DNA of 64,000 nucleotides, taken from positions 62,190,324 to 62,254,323 of the forward strand of contig OY755242.1 of assembly GCA_963576725.1 (NCBI GenBank), given 5' to 3'. Below, piece by piece: positions 1 through 10,717 of the stretch (position 1 is the first letter of the stretch; each line of letters starts with the position of its first letter). The notes beneath the pieces are model-generated. The model saw nothing but the letters and a program-made list of their open reading frames with translations. It did not search any database and was not told the DNA's origin. Origin of the DNA: Azorinus chamasolen. Lineage: Eukaryota; Mollusca; Bivalvia; Cardiida; Solecurtidae. Position numbers and translations under genes: made by a program.

Positions 1-119
1 TCATAGGTATATTAGTTAGATTATTGATTTTGCAATTTCAGAAAATGTGAACGGGTAATCGCATATACTACTCAGGGAGCCAGTAGTGCCTACCGTGCAT
101 CCCCAGACTTTTTTTCATG

Positions 120-1985
120 GGTACCAAAATGTTCAGAAAAGTGTACTGAATCAGAATCGCGAATGTACTCAAACGTAAATTCTTTTAGGCTATGTGTATT
201 TTAACCGTTTCCATGGCAACCCCCCAGTTTTCGTAATGATGACCCATACCTACAAATTCGCCCATATCACAGCCAGTTTTTGTCTTAAAACTATAAAACT
301 GGTACCGAATGGCAGATAAGACATAGTGCTTTTATTTCCAACTGGTATTTTTTTAAAAATTACCTTATTTGCATACTCATGAATATTAATGAGAACATTA
401 AAAATAGTAAAACAAGTATAGAAATAACATAAACCTTTCATTTTTTATCCTACAAATATCAGAAAGTAACTTCAAATGCAGTTTAACATGATGAAGAAAC
501 CCCCTGGAAACAAAATATCCAATTTGAGGACCATAGCATTAATTTTAAGCACCATTTTCACCGTTTCCATGGCAACACCCTAGTTTTCGTAATGATGGTC
601 CGTACCTGCAAAATCGTCCATACATGTATCACAGCCAGTTTTTGTCCAAAACCTATAAGACTGGTTCCAAATTGGAGATAGGACATTGTGCTTTTATTTC
701 CAGTTTTTTTTTTTAAATTACCTTATTTGCATACTCATGAATATTGATGAGAACATTAAAAATAGTTGAAACAGTATAGAAATAACGTAAATAATGTAAA
801 CTATTCACTTTTTATCCTACAAATATCAGAAAACAATTTCAAATGCAGTTTAACCTGATGACAAAATCCTCAGAAAACAAAATATCAAATTTGAGGATCA
901 AAAATTTAACTCTAAGTAACTTTTTCACTGTTTCCATAGTAACCATTCATTTCACTCTGTTCACACAGTTTTGTTAGTCGACACCTACCTGCAAAAAGCT
1001 TCCATATCACAGGAAGTATTTGTGCTAACTGTATAAAACTGGTACCGAATTAAAGCTAAGACATTGTGCTTTGGTTTAAAAGCTATATACACATGAATAT
1101 TAATGAGAATAATTTAAAAAATAGCAAAAAAATACAGAAATAACGTAAACCTCTCTATTTTTATCCTACCAATATCAGAAAACAACTTGAAATGTAGTTT
1201 AAAATGATGACAAAATACTCAGAAAGCTAATAATCTTAATTGATACCCAAACAATGAACTCTAAGTAAGATTGTTACGGTTTCCATGGTAACCGATCCTT
1301 TCACAGATTTTGGAAATTTGACATCCAACTGTAATACTCCGCTAGATCTCGGTTATTTTTGATGAATCATGAAATCAATTGTTACAAATAGACGAGGCTT
1401 GTAAATATTACTTTTCTGATATAAACTAATTTGCATATGTATGAATATTTATGAGAACAGTAATAGATGTTGAAATTTTCGACAGACACCAGTCTTTCTC
1501 TTATAAAGCAAACACATATGGAAAATAGTTAGCTGTGATCTATGATCTAATGGTTTACTATGATCTGTCACTGAATATCACCAAGATTATTAGATAAATA
1601 AATTTGGGACACATTATATAGCACTGATGGTGATATATCTGTTTCCTAGGCAACCATTCTAACCTCATTGTTCATATTACAGAGTGTTTACATACCTGCA
1701 ACATACACAGATATTGCTGCCTTCTTGGGCGATAATTATAAATGATATAAACGTATACCCGGTAGTTGATGTATGAATCTTAATGTTAGGTTCACTTTAT
1801 GCAAATTAACATATTTTGCATCCTCATGAATATTAATTGGTGATAAGAAAACAAAGAGAAACAATATTGAAAATAACATGTTTCGCCGAGCACAACATTA
1901 CACCATTCACCAAATATAGCTTGCAATGATAAATGTACCTTTTGGTGATAAATAAATGAATTTTAATTCTAAAACTGTCTAAAAG
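120..1985 (+). repeat. Left arm of foldback element 1, about five 360-bp units
   Basis: Each unit carries a palindrome of the form GTTTCCATGGNAAC (207, 563, 930, 1279 and a diverged one at 1641). Further on in most units come ATTTGCAT and ATGAATATTAATGAG, then TATCCTACAAATATCAGAAA. Spacing between successive palindromes is 356, 367, 349 and 362 bp. No open reading frame of interest is present. The innermost part matches 3487-3660 in reverse. Confidence 0.8.
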
Positions 1986-2124
1986 ATGTTAAAGGGCGTG
2001 TATACATCTAGTAAAGGGTTAATCCCACGCTCTGCTTTAATACACCTTTTTAGAAATAATGACATCATGGGTATATATCAGCTAATTTATAAACTGAAGG
2101 TCTGACTCTCAGAGCATACCTTAA

Positions 2125-3013
2125 TTAGAGGCTAAAATTGAACAGTTTATATTGGATCTTCTCAGGTAATACTCTGATAAGAGCTAGGTCAAGATGATAA
2201 CATTGCTGTTGAATGTCTGTGGAGCATACCCTTATTATAGGCCATAATGTAATCATATATGTTGTTTGACTGTCAGAGTTACATGTTGACAACCATTCTT
2301 CTCTAAAACAAGGGGAATGCCTGGGTCGGGAAAGAGATCTCTTCCAAAGTATCAACTGGTAAATAACTCTTCAGATGTGCTGTATTAAACAGGCCCTACA
2401 AGGGGGTAATGTGCCCATATCAGCATTGCGAAGTGCATCTGTTGGCTTATCTTCACACTTCTCCTTAATCTTAAACAAGACGTCATTCACAGTGTGAAAT
2501 CGTAGGTTGCCATACATTGCACGCGTACATTCATCCAAGTCTTGCACAAGATCTCCAGACACTACCCAAGAGTTGCCCAAACCTGCTAATGGTTTTTGTA
2601 AACATTGGCTTCTTTTCAATGGTCTTAGTGGATGTCAAATGTTCTCAGCCAATAAATGCACTTGTAGAATAACAGCCACAGTACAGTGCTGATCGGTAAT
2701 CTTTTTTGTATGCTTGGGCAACTTCTGACATGCTTATTATTTTTTGATGATTGCCTGAGCCAGTATCAAACAAGACAGTAACACCTTCAAACCAGTTAAG
2801 GTAATACAGCAGAATAAAGAATATATCACTGTCTGGAGTTCGAATATGAACAGTTTTGTAGCCTTGTTCTTTTGCACGCTTGGTGTAAATAACGATCCTT
2901 GTTTCAGTTTCTTCCTGTGTTGAATTTAGGGCATCAAGACTGTTTCTCACTGTTGATATACCATAATCTGGCGAGAACTGGTTAGGCTCACCGTCATAGA
3001 TGTGAAAAAACAT
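2125..3013 (-). pseudogene. Element-borne orphan protein, frameshifted
   Basis: Three consecutive minus-strand fragments (3013-2645, 2619-2371, 2355-2125) read as one protein broken by frameshifts and stops. The first has TQEETETRIVIYTKRA and VHIRTPDSDIFFILLY followed by a CGCYSTSAF block. The second has NSWVVSGDLVQDL, MYGNLRFHTVND and LPPCRACLIQHI. The third has LWKRSLSRPRHSP. From memory of the family, this order (acidic ETR block, RTPDSD block, GCDxTSAF-like block, PPCR-x-H block, WKRS block) is that of a large orphan protein family multiplied in molluscs and cnidarians, often near mobile elements, with no experimentally defined role that I know of. It sits in the centre of foldback element 1 and is not functional here. 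A database match would confirm it. Confidence 0.6.
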
Positions 3014-3103
3014 TTCTGCAAGGTGTTTCTCACTGTTGATATACCATAATCTGGCGAGAACTGGTTAGGCTCACCGTCATAGATGTGAAAAAACATTTCT
3101 GCA
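2941..3103. repeat. Perfect 80-bp tandem duplication
   Basis: Positions 2941-3020 and 3024-3103 are identical over 80 bases, separated by three bases (unit 83 bp). The duplication covers the 5' part of the minus-strand pseudogene and marks the point where that reading frame is interrupted. The lack of differences suggests a recent event, gene conversion, or an assembly artefact. Confidence 0.9.
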
Positions 3104-3313
3104 TTGCAGCTTCTAATCGTAAGGAATCAAGGAATTGTAGCAATTATTAGTGGTTCACGAAGACCCAATATGCAGATTGATATAGGTGAGCTGATGCAGA
3201 ATCTGCTGATACCAGTTCCCTTCGGTATTGGTACGGCTGATGATGGCTTAGCAAGACAGACAAATGAAAGGGTCTTAAAACACATCACAGGGTTACCAGT
3301 TCTCGACAGATGA
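3104..3313 (+). pseudogene. Possible inverted fragment of the same orphan gene
   Basis: The plus strand is open for about 69 codons. It contains IDIGELMQNLLIPVPFGIG followed by a Q/N-rich stretch and VLKHIT. A pattern like 'x-L-x-PVP-x-S/G-[IL] ... T-N-x-x-x-L' is what I would expect from the N-terminal half of the orphan family whose C-terminal half lies on the opposite strand at 2125-3013. If so, the gene has been partly inverted at the 83-bp duplication. The assignment rests on weak recollection of the family. Confidence 0.3.
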
Positions 3314-3486
3314 TGGTATATCAAAAGTCGAAACAGTCTTGAAACCCTGAATTCAACACAGGCTTTATGGGCTTTAAAATCATTGACACTTTAAAAACAA
3401 TAACAGAAGATTGTTTGGGGGTATCCTAAGTACATGGCTTTCACCAGTTACCATGGGAGCAGTGCATTGTCATTTTGGTAACAGTT

Positions 3487-5354
3487 TTAGACATAAAATT
3501 TATTTATTCATCATCAAAAGGTACATTTATTATTGCAAGCTATACTTGGAACATGGTGTAATGTTGTGCTCGGCATACTGCGAAACATGTTATTTTCAAT
3601 ATTGTTTCTCTTTGTTTTCTTATCACTAATTAATATTCATGAGGATGCAAATAAGGTAATTTGCATAAAGTGAACCAAACATTAAGATTGATACATCAAC
3701 TACCGGGTATATGTTTATATCATTTATAAGTATCGCCAAAGTAGGCCGCAATATCTTTGTATGTTGCAGATATGTAAACACTCTGTAATATGAAAAATGA
3801 GGTTAGAATGGTTGCCTAGGAAACAGATATATCACCATCAGTGCTGTATAATTTGTCCCAAATTTATTTATCTAACAATCTTGGTGATATTCAGTGATCA
3901 TAGTAAACTTTAGCTAACCATTTTCCATATTTGTTTGCTTTCTAAGACAAAGACTGGTGTCTATTGAAAATTTCAACATCTATTACTGTTCTCATAAATA
4001 TTCATACATATGCAAATTAGTTTATATCAGAAAAGTAATATTTACTATTAAAACAATGCCTCATATATATGTTTGTAACAATTGATTTCATGATTCATAA
4101 AAAATAACCGAGATCTAGCGGAGTATTACAGTTGGATGTCAAATTTCCAAAATTTGTGAAAGGATCAGTTACCATGGAAACCATTACAATCTTACTTACA
4201 GTTCATTGTTTGGGTATCAATTTAGATACTTAGCTGTCTGAGTATTTTGTCATCAATGTAAATTACATTTCAAGTTGTTTTCTGATATTGGCAGGAGAAA
4301 TATTGAGAGGTTTACGTTATTTCTGTATTTTTTGCTATTTTTTAATTATTCTCATTAATATTCACGTGTATGCAAATAAGGTAATTCCTAAGTATAGCCT
4401 TTAGACCAAAGCACATTGTCTTAGGTTTAATTCGGTACCAGTTTTATATAGTCAGCACAAATACTTCCTGTGATATGGAAGCTTTTTGCAGGTAGGTGTC
4501 GACTAACAAAAATGTGTGAGCAAATTGAAATGAGTGGTTACTATGGAAACAGTGAAAAAGTTACTTAGAGTTAAATTTGTGGTCCTCAAATTTGATATTT
4601 TGTTTTCTGAGGATTTTGTCATCAGGTTAAACTGCATTTGAAATTGTTTTCTGATATTTGTAGGATAGAAAGTGAATAGTTTACATTATTTACGTTATTT
4701 CTATATTGTTTTTACTATTTTTAATGTTCTCATTAATATTCATGAGTATGCAAATAAGGTAATTTAAAAAAACAAACTGGAAATAAAAGCACAATGTCCT
4801 ATCTCCAATTTGGTACCAGTCTTATAGGTTTTGGACAAAAACTGGCTGTGATACATGTATGGACGATTTTGCAGGTACGGACCATCATTACGAAAACTAG
4901 GGTGTTGCCATGGAAACGGTGAAAATGGTGCTTAAAATTAATGCTATGGTCCTCAAATTGGATATTTTGTTTCCTGGGGGTTTCTTCATCATGTTGAACT
5001 GCATTTGAAGTTACTTTCTGATATTTGTAGGATAAAAAAATGAAAGGTTTATGTTATTTCTATACTTGTTTTACTATTTTTAATGTTCTCATTAATACTT
5101 ATGAGTATGCAAATAAGGTAATTTAAAAAAAACCAGTTGGAAATAAAAGCACTATGTCTTATCTGCCATTTGGTATCAGTTTTATAGTTTTAAGACAAAA
5201 ACTGGCTGTGATATGGGCGAATTTGTAGGTATGGGTCATCATTACGAAAACTGGGGGGTTGCCATGGAAACGGTTAAAATACACATAGCCTAAAAGAATT
5301 TACGTTTGAGTACATTCGCGATTCTGATTCAGGACACTTTTCTGAACATTTTGG
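3487..5354 (-). repeat. Right arm of foldback element 1
   Basis: Reverse complement of 120-1985 with modest divergence. The mirrored palindromes are GTTGCCTAGGAAAC (near 3815), GTTACCATGGAAAC (near 4170), GTTACTATGGAAAC (near 4535), GTTGCCATGGAAAC (near 4906) and again near 5260. The arm ends at CATTTTGGT (about 5354), and unrelated sequence follows. Confidence 0.8.
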
Positions 5355-5394
5355 TCCAACGTGAGCGTGTGATATACCCGAACTAAACCCTTCT

Positions 5395-6537
5395 TTGTAC
5401 AACACTTCTAACGATGTTGATGTGTCGAAGACTGGCCACCGCTTCACTCACAGCCTTGCCAGCCTTCCATTTTCGTCCAGTGTTAACCTGGACGCCTTTC
5501 TCTCGGACCTTCTCACCCCTGCTGCCTCGGAGAATAAAGACTTGACGAGCCTTTGTGACCCGGTATTATTCTGTCAAGGACTTTAGTAGCACCTGAAACT
5601 ATCTCCCTGTACAATGTAGTCCAAGACTGGTGATACTCCATCTTCTGAGAAAGGTATTTATTGTCCACTCCATTGCATCCATGGCTGATGATGGCACACT
5701 GTAGGTCAGAAATGACCATAGTACAGTGCTCCCTCCCTACAACGGCCCTCTCAATAACGATTTCCTCCTAACAACAACGCATGTCACTGTTTCCGAATCA
5801 ACAAGACTCCAGAAACCTTTTCCATCGTGTTTTATTTATGCCTCCATCAAACCCTATGTTGTGACCACGTTTTAGAATCGTCACCTTGTGACGATTCTAA
5901 AGAGTGGTCACAACATAGGGTTTGATTGAGGCATAACGGTTTTCGTTCTCGAAATACACCTTATCTGGGGATCTGAAAACAAGCTTATTATGTTTGATTT
6001 TCCCTCCCTATAACAACTCCCTCTGAACAACACATACAATCTTCGTATCCCAAAGGGTGTCGTTGTAGATAGGGAGCACTGTAAACGTGGAACGAGGCCG
6101 TGCTCGTTTATCCGGGCTTTGAATTTCCTGGCAATCCACACTCGTCAACTTGCTTCAGCCAGTCTTCCGTCTGGGTCACATGGTCAGGTTACTGATTATC
6201 ACTGAGCGAGTTCCTAGGCACTTTATTGGATGCTCCTTGACAGTAGGTATAAGCTGACCCTTTATTCTGTATCTGGCGCTCTCCTGCATCTGCCCTTTCC
6301 TAAAGATCATGTTCCTCGATTCCTCTGGTTCGAATTGATCCTGTTCCACTGAATGATATATCTTATGTCTTGCAGCATCCACCTCCCTTCTACGTCGTAG
6401 GAATTTGCGGTGATGGTAATATTATCCATAAATGCCCTTTTTTGGTGGCTGGTGGTCCCTGAAGCCATAGTTGGTCCTCTGGGGGTCTTCTCTGGTGACT
6501 TCACACTGCGGCAAACAATACAACTGATATTCTGCAC
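5395..6537 (-). pseudogene. LINE-type reverse transcriptase relic
   Basis: Minus-strand fragments read in order. 6537-6307 has AFMDNITITANSYDVEGRWML. 6382-6176 has EESRNMIFRKGQM, RYRIKGQLIP and NPIKCLG-like HPIKCLGTR. 6141-6090 has ARKFKARINEHGLVPRL. 5586-5395, in another frame, has TGRKWKAGKAVSEAVASLRH. From memory of the family, this succession (FMDD-x-T block, KS-L-x-x-KG block, IPT-x-x-x-PIKCLG block, GLPGKFK-x-W-x-x-x-GLLPRL block, RKW-x-A-x-x-x-x-x-AE-x-RLRH block) belongs to reverse transcriptases widespread in molluscs and cnidarians. The catalytic FMDD motif reads FMDN here, so one aspartate is lost. Frameshifts and a MITE at 5722-6083 break the gene. Confidence 0.65.
5722..6083. mobile_element. 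Tc/mariner-type MITE inside the RT relic, with nested family I palindrome
   Basis: The left end reads TACAGTGCTCCCTCCCTACA and the right end is the matching inverse (GTAGATAGGGAGCACTGTA), each at a TA, as expected for a TA-duplicating Tc/mariner derivative. Inside, at about 5828-5935, lies a family I hairpin whose arms hold CAAACCCTATGTTGTGACCA and its reverse complement. So there are two successive insertions into one retroelement. Confidence 0.7.
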
Positions 6538-6785
6538 CCAATTACGATGCCTACTTTCAGTCTCTGTCAGTCAGTGATCATGCTCCTTGTAAAAATTCTC
6601 AGTAAGAAGCCATCAACATTATGTTGCAGCATTTTTTTGAAATCTCACGGATATATTTCAACCTGCATTCTAGTGAACTTCTTCAACTGTGTGCTTTGAA
6701 TGAATCTAATTTCTCAATTCAACTCTTTCCCTACTGAAGATTTTGACATTCTTTGATCACTTCATGAATATTCGTTAACTTCTTT
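6538..6785. other. Unassigned interval
   Basis: AT-rich sequence. I see no gene, palindrome or clear repeat, apart from a short CATGAATATTC of the type common in family A elements near 6762. Confidence 0.5.
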
Positions 6786-7035
6786 TTAACCCTTTGCTTG
6801 CTGAATTTAAAAACGCATTTCTCCTTCTTTACCCATGCTTTGTGGTATAATTACATATATCTTCACTGTGTACAAGCAGTTCGCTGTGCACTCGCTGCAG
6901 TGGAGTACATTGGTTGCACAATCAATTTGTAAATAGTGCAGACCCTGATGAGACAGCTCCTGCAGGAGCTGTCTCATCTGGGTCTTCACTATTTACAGGT
7001 AGGTATATTGACGTGCATAGCAAGCGAAGGGCTAA
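6786..7035. mobile_element. MITE family C
   Basis: Begins TTAACCCTTTGCTTGCTGAA and ends with the inverse GCAAGCGAAGGGCTAA. The hairpin at about 6938-7000 has the perfect apex GACAGCTCCTGCAGGAGCTGTC. Flanks include TGGTTGCACAATCAA and ACCCATGCTTTGTGGTATAA. Full-length copy, about 250 bp. Confidence 0.8.
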
Positions 7036-7099
7036 TATACAATTTACAAATGGTACATTGGCTCAGACAAAAACTGTGCAATCAGATCTATACACTTCA

Positions 7100-7311
7100 T
7101 TAACCCTTTCCTCCATAAATACGCCTTTCTACGCCTCTGTAAAAGTCACTTTATGAAACCATTGGGATAAATAGAGCAAATGCTCTATTTATCACAGTGG
7201 TTTCAAACTACAACATTCTGAAACTTTTCCTTTTCTCTAGTTAATGCTCCTTTTCGGTAGATTTATTCAAAGAGGTTGTGTCTAAAAATAACTTATGACG
7301 TAAGGGGTTAA
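7100..7311. mobile_element. MITE family B
   Basis: TTAACCCTTTCCTCC ... GGGGTTAA. The central palindrome is GATAAATAGAGCAAATGCTC, here with a shortened apex, flanked by the typical CTCCTTTTCGGTAGATTTA and AAAGAGGTTGTGTCTAAAAA. One half of the apex (GCTCCTATAGGAGC in other copies) has been deleted. Confidence 0.8.
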
Positions 7312-7690
7312 GCAAACAACATATCTGACCAGGCAGTTCCTACCGGAGCTGTGTGATATGTGTCTACTGTTTGCCGAGGCGTCAACATTGAGGGAAAGCG
7401 TTAAGGAATATAACTGCATGAAATCGTCTTCCATGCTTTAACCCTTTCCCTTTTCCACGTTTATTCCAAATTTCAATACCTACTGAATATCAAATATTAG
7501 ACTAGATTAGGATAGACTAAATAGCTATAATGAAATATGGAGGGCAGAACATTGTAACTATTTTAGAAACTAAAGGAACAGATCTATCAAATTCCATTGG
7601 CAAACAGAGCAGACCCTGATCAGACGGCTCCTCTAGGAGCCGTCTGATCTGGGTCTACTCTGTTTGCAAATGCGTTAAAACACTGAAATA
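7312..7690. mobile_element. Two family A MITEs in tandem (first degenerate)
   Basis: 7312-7425 is a decayed copy (AGCAAACAACATATCTGACC ... TGTTTGCCGAGGCGTCAA). 7438-7690 is a better copy beginning TTTAACCCTTTCCC, with hairpin 7598-7668 (GCAAACAGAGCAGACCCTGA ... CTACTCTGTTTGC) and apex GGCTCCTCTAGGAGCC. Its flank ATAATGAAATATGGAGG defines the A2 subtype. Confidence 0.7.
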
Positions 7691-7699
7691 TACTGTTTG

Positions 7700-8326
7700 C
7701 ATATGTCCCTAGTATTCCCTATCAATTGATATTCGATCTACACAGTGTCTTTGTCCCTATTTGACACTTGTTCTACAGTGTCTTTGTCCCTACTAATTGA
7801 CACGGGGCCAATACACATGTATATAAGTGCCTAAGTCCCTACTAATTGACACTGGGTCTATACAGTGTCTTTGTCCCTACTGATTGACACTTGGTCTACA
7901 GTGTGCCTAAGTCCCTACTAATTGACACTGGGTTCACACAATGTCTTTGTCCCTACTAATTGACACTGAGTTTACACAGCGTCTTTGTCCCTTCTAAATG
8001 ACACTTGGTCTACACGGTGTATTTGTCCCTACTAATTGACACTTGGTCTTTAGTGTGCCTAAGTCCCTACTTATTGACACTGGGTCTACACAGCGTCTTT
8101 GTCCCTACTAATTGACACTTGGTCTACACGGCGTATTTGTCTTACTAATTGGCACTTGGTCTACAGTGTGCCTAAGTCCCTACTTATTGACACTGGGTCT
8201 ACACATTGTCTTTGTCCCTACTAATTAACACGGGATCTAGTGTGTCTATACAGTGTCTCTATGTTCATAGCAATTGATATTAGGTCTACACATTATGTCC
8301 TTACTAATTGTGTTCATGTTCCTGCT
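7700..8326. repeat. About 37-bp minisatellite
   Basis: Roughly fifteen imperfect units of the form GTCTTTGTCCCTACTAATTG followed by ACACTGGGTCTACACA, 34-40 bp each. The array resumes at about 8595-8720 after a family C MITE, so the MITE landed inside it. Confidence 0.85.
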
Positions 8327-8327
8327 T

Positions 8328-8584
8328 TTAACCCTTCGCTTGCTATTCACGTCAATATACGTACCTGTAAATAGTGAAGACCCAGATGAGGCAGCTCCTG
8401 CAGAAGCTGTCTCGTCAGGGTCTGCACTATTTACAAGTTGATTGTGCAACATGTGCACTCCATAGCAGTGATTGCACAGCGAAATACTTGTACACAGTGA
8501 AGAAACAATGTATATGTAATTATACAACAGGGCATGGGTAAAGAAGGAGAAATGCATTTTAAAATTCAGCAAGAGAAGGGTTAA
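8328..8584. mobile_element. MITE family C inserted in the minisatellite
   Basis: TTAACCCTTCGCTTGC ... GAGAAGGGTTAA. The hairpin at about 8365-8433 is CAGCTCCTGCAGAAGCTGTC with arms GAAGACCCAGATGAGG and CGTCAGGGTCTGC. Minisatellite units lie on both sides. Confidence 0.8.
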
Positions 8585-8734
8585 AGGAAACTTGGTCATG
8601 TAATGTTGCCTTCGTCCCTACTAATTGACACTGGGTCTACAATGTATGTCTATGTTCCTACTAAGGCGCACTTGATCTACAGTGTTTGTCTATGTCCTTA
8701 CTAAGAGACAAGGGGCAAGGACACTTTGTCGATC

Positions 8735-8880
8735 CCCGAAAGTTACTTGACCTACTATAACGTATCTGTGACAGCCCGTATCTGCTTCATGCAGACCTAC
8801 GTGATTCAAAACGTTTCGTATTCGCATAACTTGTATCTTGTCACTTCAAGGGTACTAAATGTCACAGAAGGGCACTATGC
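8735..8880. repeat. Dispersed repeat, copy 1 (unoccupied site)
   Basis: CCCCGAAAGTTACTTGACCT then TGTGACAGCCCGT and GTGATTCAAAACG. It matches 10018-10078 plus 10324-10410. The second copy carries a 237-bp insert at the point where this copy is continuous. Confidence 0.65.
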
Positions 8881-9001
8881 ACAATGGGTTAAGGGTTAAG
8901 TATAATTTTCTAAATTAGATTTTCCCCAATATTTGCAATAAGGCTAGCCCAGTTAGAAATGATATACGTTTGTGGATATGCTTTGGCAGAAAGATTAAGA
9001 A

Positions 9002-9076
9002 TAGCAAACAGTGCAGCTCCTGATCAGAGCACTCATCTTGATTATCTTGGTATACACTGTGTTTGCAAATGCTGCT
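9002..9076. mobile_element. Degenerate family A hairpin
   Basis: AGCAAACAGTGCAGCTCCTG and CTGTGTTTGCAAATG are recognisable, but the apex is lost. The flank starts near GGGTTAAGG at 8886. A decayed copy. Confidence 0.4.
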
Positions 9077-9201
9077 CTATTCAATTGCAAAATGTCCTGC
9101 AAACAAATGGGTCATGTGTAAAACAGAACAAATTCTGCATTATGTTTTAGACAAACTTTTATTAAAATAAACGTAACAATGGTAAGCATGCTGAACAGTT
9201 T

Positions 9202-9432
9202 AATACTTTACTCCATGAATATTCATGTAAGAAATAATGTCAGCATGAATATGTATTAGATTAATTGCTATGATAGCACCCGGACACAGGAACTATTCGC
9301 CACAGTAGAAACTATATGATTTTTAAACAGAGTAGACCCTGATCAGACGGCTCCTATATAGGAGCCGTCTGATCTGAGTATACTCTTGTTTGCAAAGTCC
9401 TAGAAATGCGTATTTATGGAGTAAAGGGTTAA
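9202..9432. mobile_element. MITE family A
   Basis: Starts ACTTTACTCCATGAATATTC and ends TTTATGGAGTAAAGGGTTAA. The hairpin (about 9320-9395) has apex GGCTCCTATATAGGAGCC. The left end carries the family A block with paired CATGAATATTCATG-like palindromes and AAATAATGTCA. Confidence 0.75.
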
Positions 9433-9624
9433 GATGCCACGTAGAACGCATTAGCGCGGTCACTAAGCTAACATATTAACTATGAAAACAGTTTGGACCC
9501 AGATCGAGTTACTTGCCGTCCCATATGATCAGGATCCAAATTGCTTGACACATTGATTGTACATTAGGAAAGAACATTTAGAACTCCTGAAGGTGACATA
9601 TTTTGCAGACAACTCTTACTTGGT

Positions 9625-9882
9625 CTTCTATCTTATGAATATTCATGCAATAAATAATGACATTATGAATAATCATTAGCGTTTTTTTTTTTAAATTTAA
9701 CTGTAGATGTACATCAACACAGAAACTTGTTAGAAACTGTCGACTCGGATCTACCGGTATATAATTTCTCAAGCAAACACAGCAGACCCTGATCAGTCGG
9801 CGCCTATAAGCGCCGTCTGATCTGGGTCTACTGTGTTTGCATTTAGGCATGAAAGGTTTCTCTATTAGGTAAAAGGGTTAAT
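9625..9882. mobile_element. MITE family A
   Basis: Hairpin 9772-9842 (AGCAAACACAGCAGACCCTG ... CTACTGTGTTTGC) with apex GGCGCCTATAAGCGCC. It contains TTATGAATATTCATG and ATAAATAATGACATT. The right end is AAAAGGGTTAA. A degenerate family D-like hairpin (AGTTTGGACCCAGATC ... GGATCCAAATTGC) lies just before it at 9487-9555. Confidence 0.7.
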
Positions 9883-10017
9883 GCCCAAAAGATATGTACA
9901 AACAACAACGTCTTGCAGTGTCGCTATAATATCAGCTCTATCTGAAAACAATGCATGTAAACTAACCGTGTGCTAGTAAATGCACACGAACAGGAACTGC
10001 CAAGTCGTGATACATAT

Positions 10018-10410
10018 TCGGTCGGTCTCCGAAAGCGACTTGACCTACTAGAACTTGTCTGTGACAGCCCGTCCTACCCACAGGTGATCATCGTTTTGCT
10101 ATGTTCTAAAATATGTTTTTATCAATATACACCAAATAAAAATTTAAAACCCGAAATGACTAAATATTATATATAGTCATTTTGGGTTTTCAATTTTTAT
10201 TTGGTGTATATGGATTATGGATAAACACATAGTTTAGAAGCATTCTAAGATCATTTCCACAGTTTGAAAATTATGTTCTCAATTTTCAAACCTAGCAACA
10301 CGATGATCACCTGTGGTCCTACCTGTCTTCACGCAGACAGACCTATGTGATTCAGAGCGTTGTGCACCCGCATAACGTGTTTCTTATTACTTCAAAGACA
10401 ATTGGACTCG
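10018..10410. repeat. Dispersed repeat, copy 2, interrupted by a MITE
   Basis: CTCCGAAAGCGACTTGACCT and TGTGACAGCCCGTCC upstream of the insert, then TGTCTTCACGCAGAC and CTATGTGATTCAGAGCG downstream. Together they align with the uninterrupted copy at 8735-8880. Confidence 0.65.
10079..10315. mobile_element. hAT-like MITE with 8-bp target duplication
   Basis: Inverted ends CACAGGTGATCATCG at both termini, 237 bp in all. They are flanked by identical GTCCTACC at 10071-10078 and 10316-10323, an 8-bp target site duplication as made by hAT transposases. A second nested hairpin (ATACACCAAATAAAAATT and its inverse) lies at about 10127-10212, and a third (AGTTTGAAAATT / AATTTTCAAACC) at 10261-10293. 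There is no coding capacity. Confidence 0.9.
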
Positions 10411-10717
10411 CACTTACAAACAGTCAAGATCCGGATAAGACACAGTCAAGTAATGATGTGACCCATCAGGACCCAAGCTGTTCGAAACTCCGGTAAAAGT
10501 TTCACAAATGCTTATATAAATCAGAAATAAAAACTCAACAGATCTGAGTTTTGGCAGACATAATTGTTCTGCACTACAAGTCATAAGAAATATAGTATAG
10601 GAGCTTACTGCAAAAGCAATGCAGAGAACTCATACAGAGGGTTTTTGTATTACCTTTGTCCTTCATTTAACAGTCATAAGCTTTCAAAGATTCTTATATT
10701 TATAATTATGAAGTGAC

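Larger units (their letters stand above)
72..5354. mobile_element. Foldback element 1 (1.9 kb inverted arms)
   Basis: Two arms of about 1.87 kb (about 120-1985 and 3487-5354) are reverse complements and enclose a 1.5 kb centre. The left end, near GGGAGCCAGTAGTG and then TTTTTTTCATGGGTACCAAA, is clearly related to the termini of foldback element 2 at 44181 and 49902, so both belong to one family. The right arm stops abruptly at about 5354, just inside the conserved terminus, so roughly 50 bp of that end are missing. Each arm is built from about five imperfect units of roughly 360 bp. The centre carries a broken gene on the minus strand. The window begins only 71 bases before the left end, and I see nothing in those bases. 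Confidence 0.8.

Noticed and set aside
8246..8599. 117-codon minus ORF, and similar ones at 15579 and 26158
   Set aside because: All are readings through family C MITEs (HQFVNSADPDETA-like text from the hairpin), recurring wherever the element lies.
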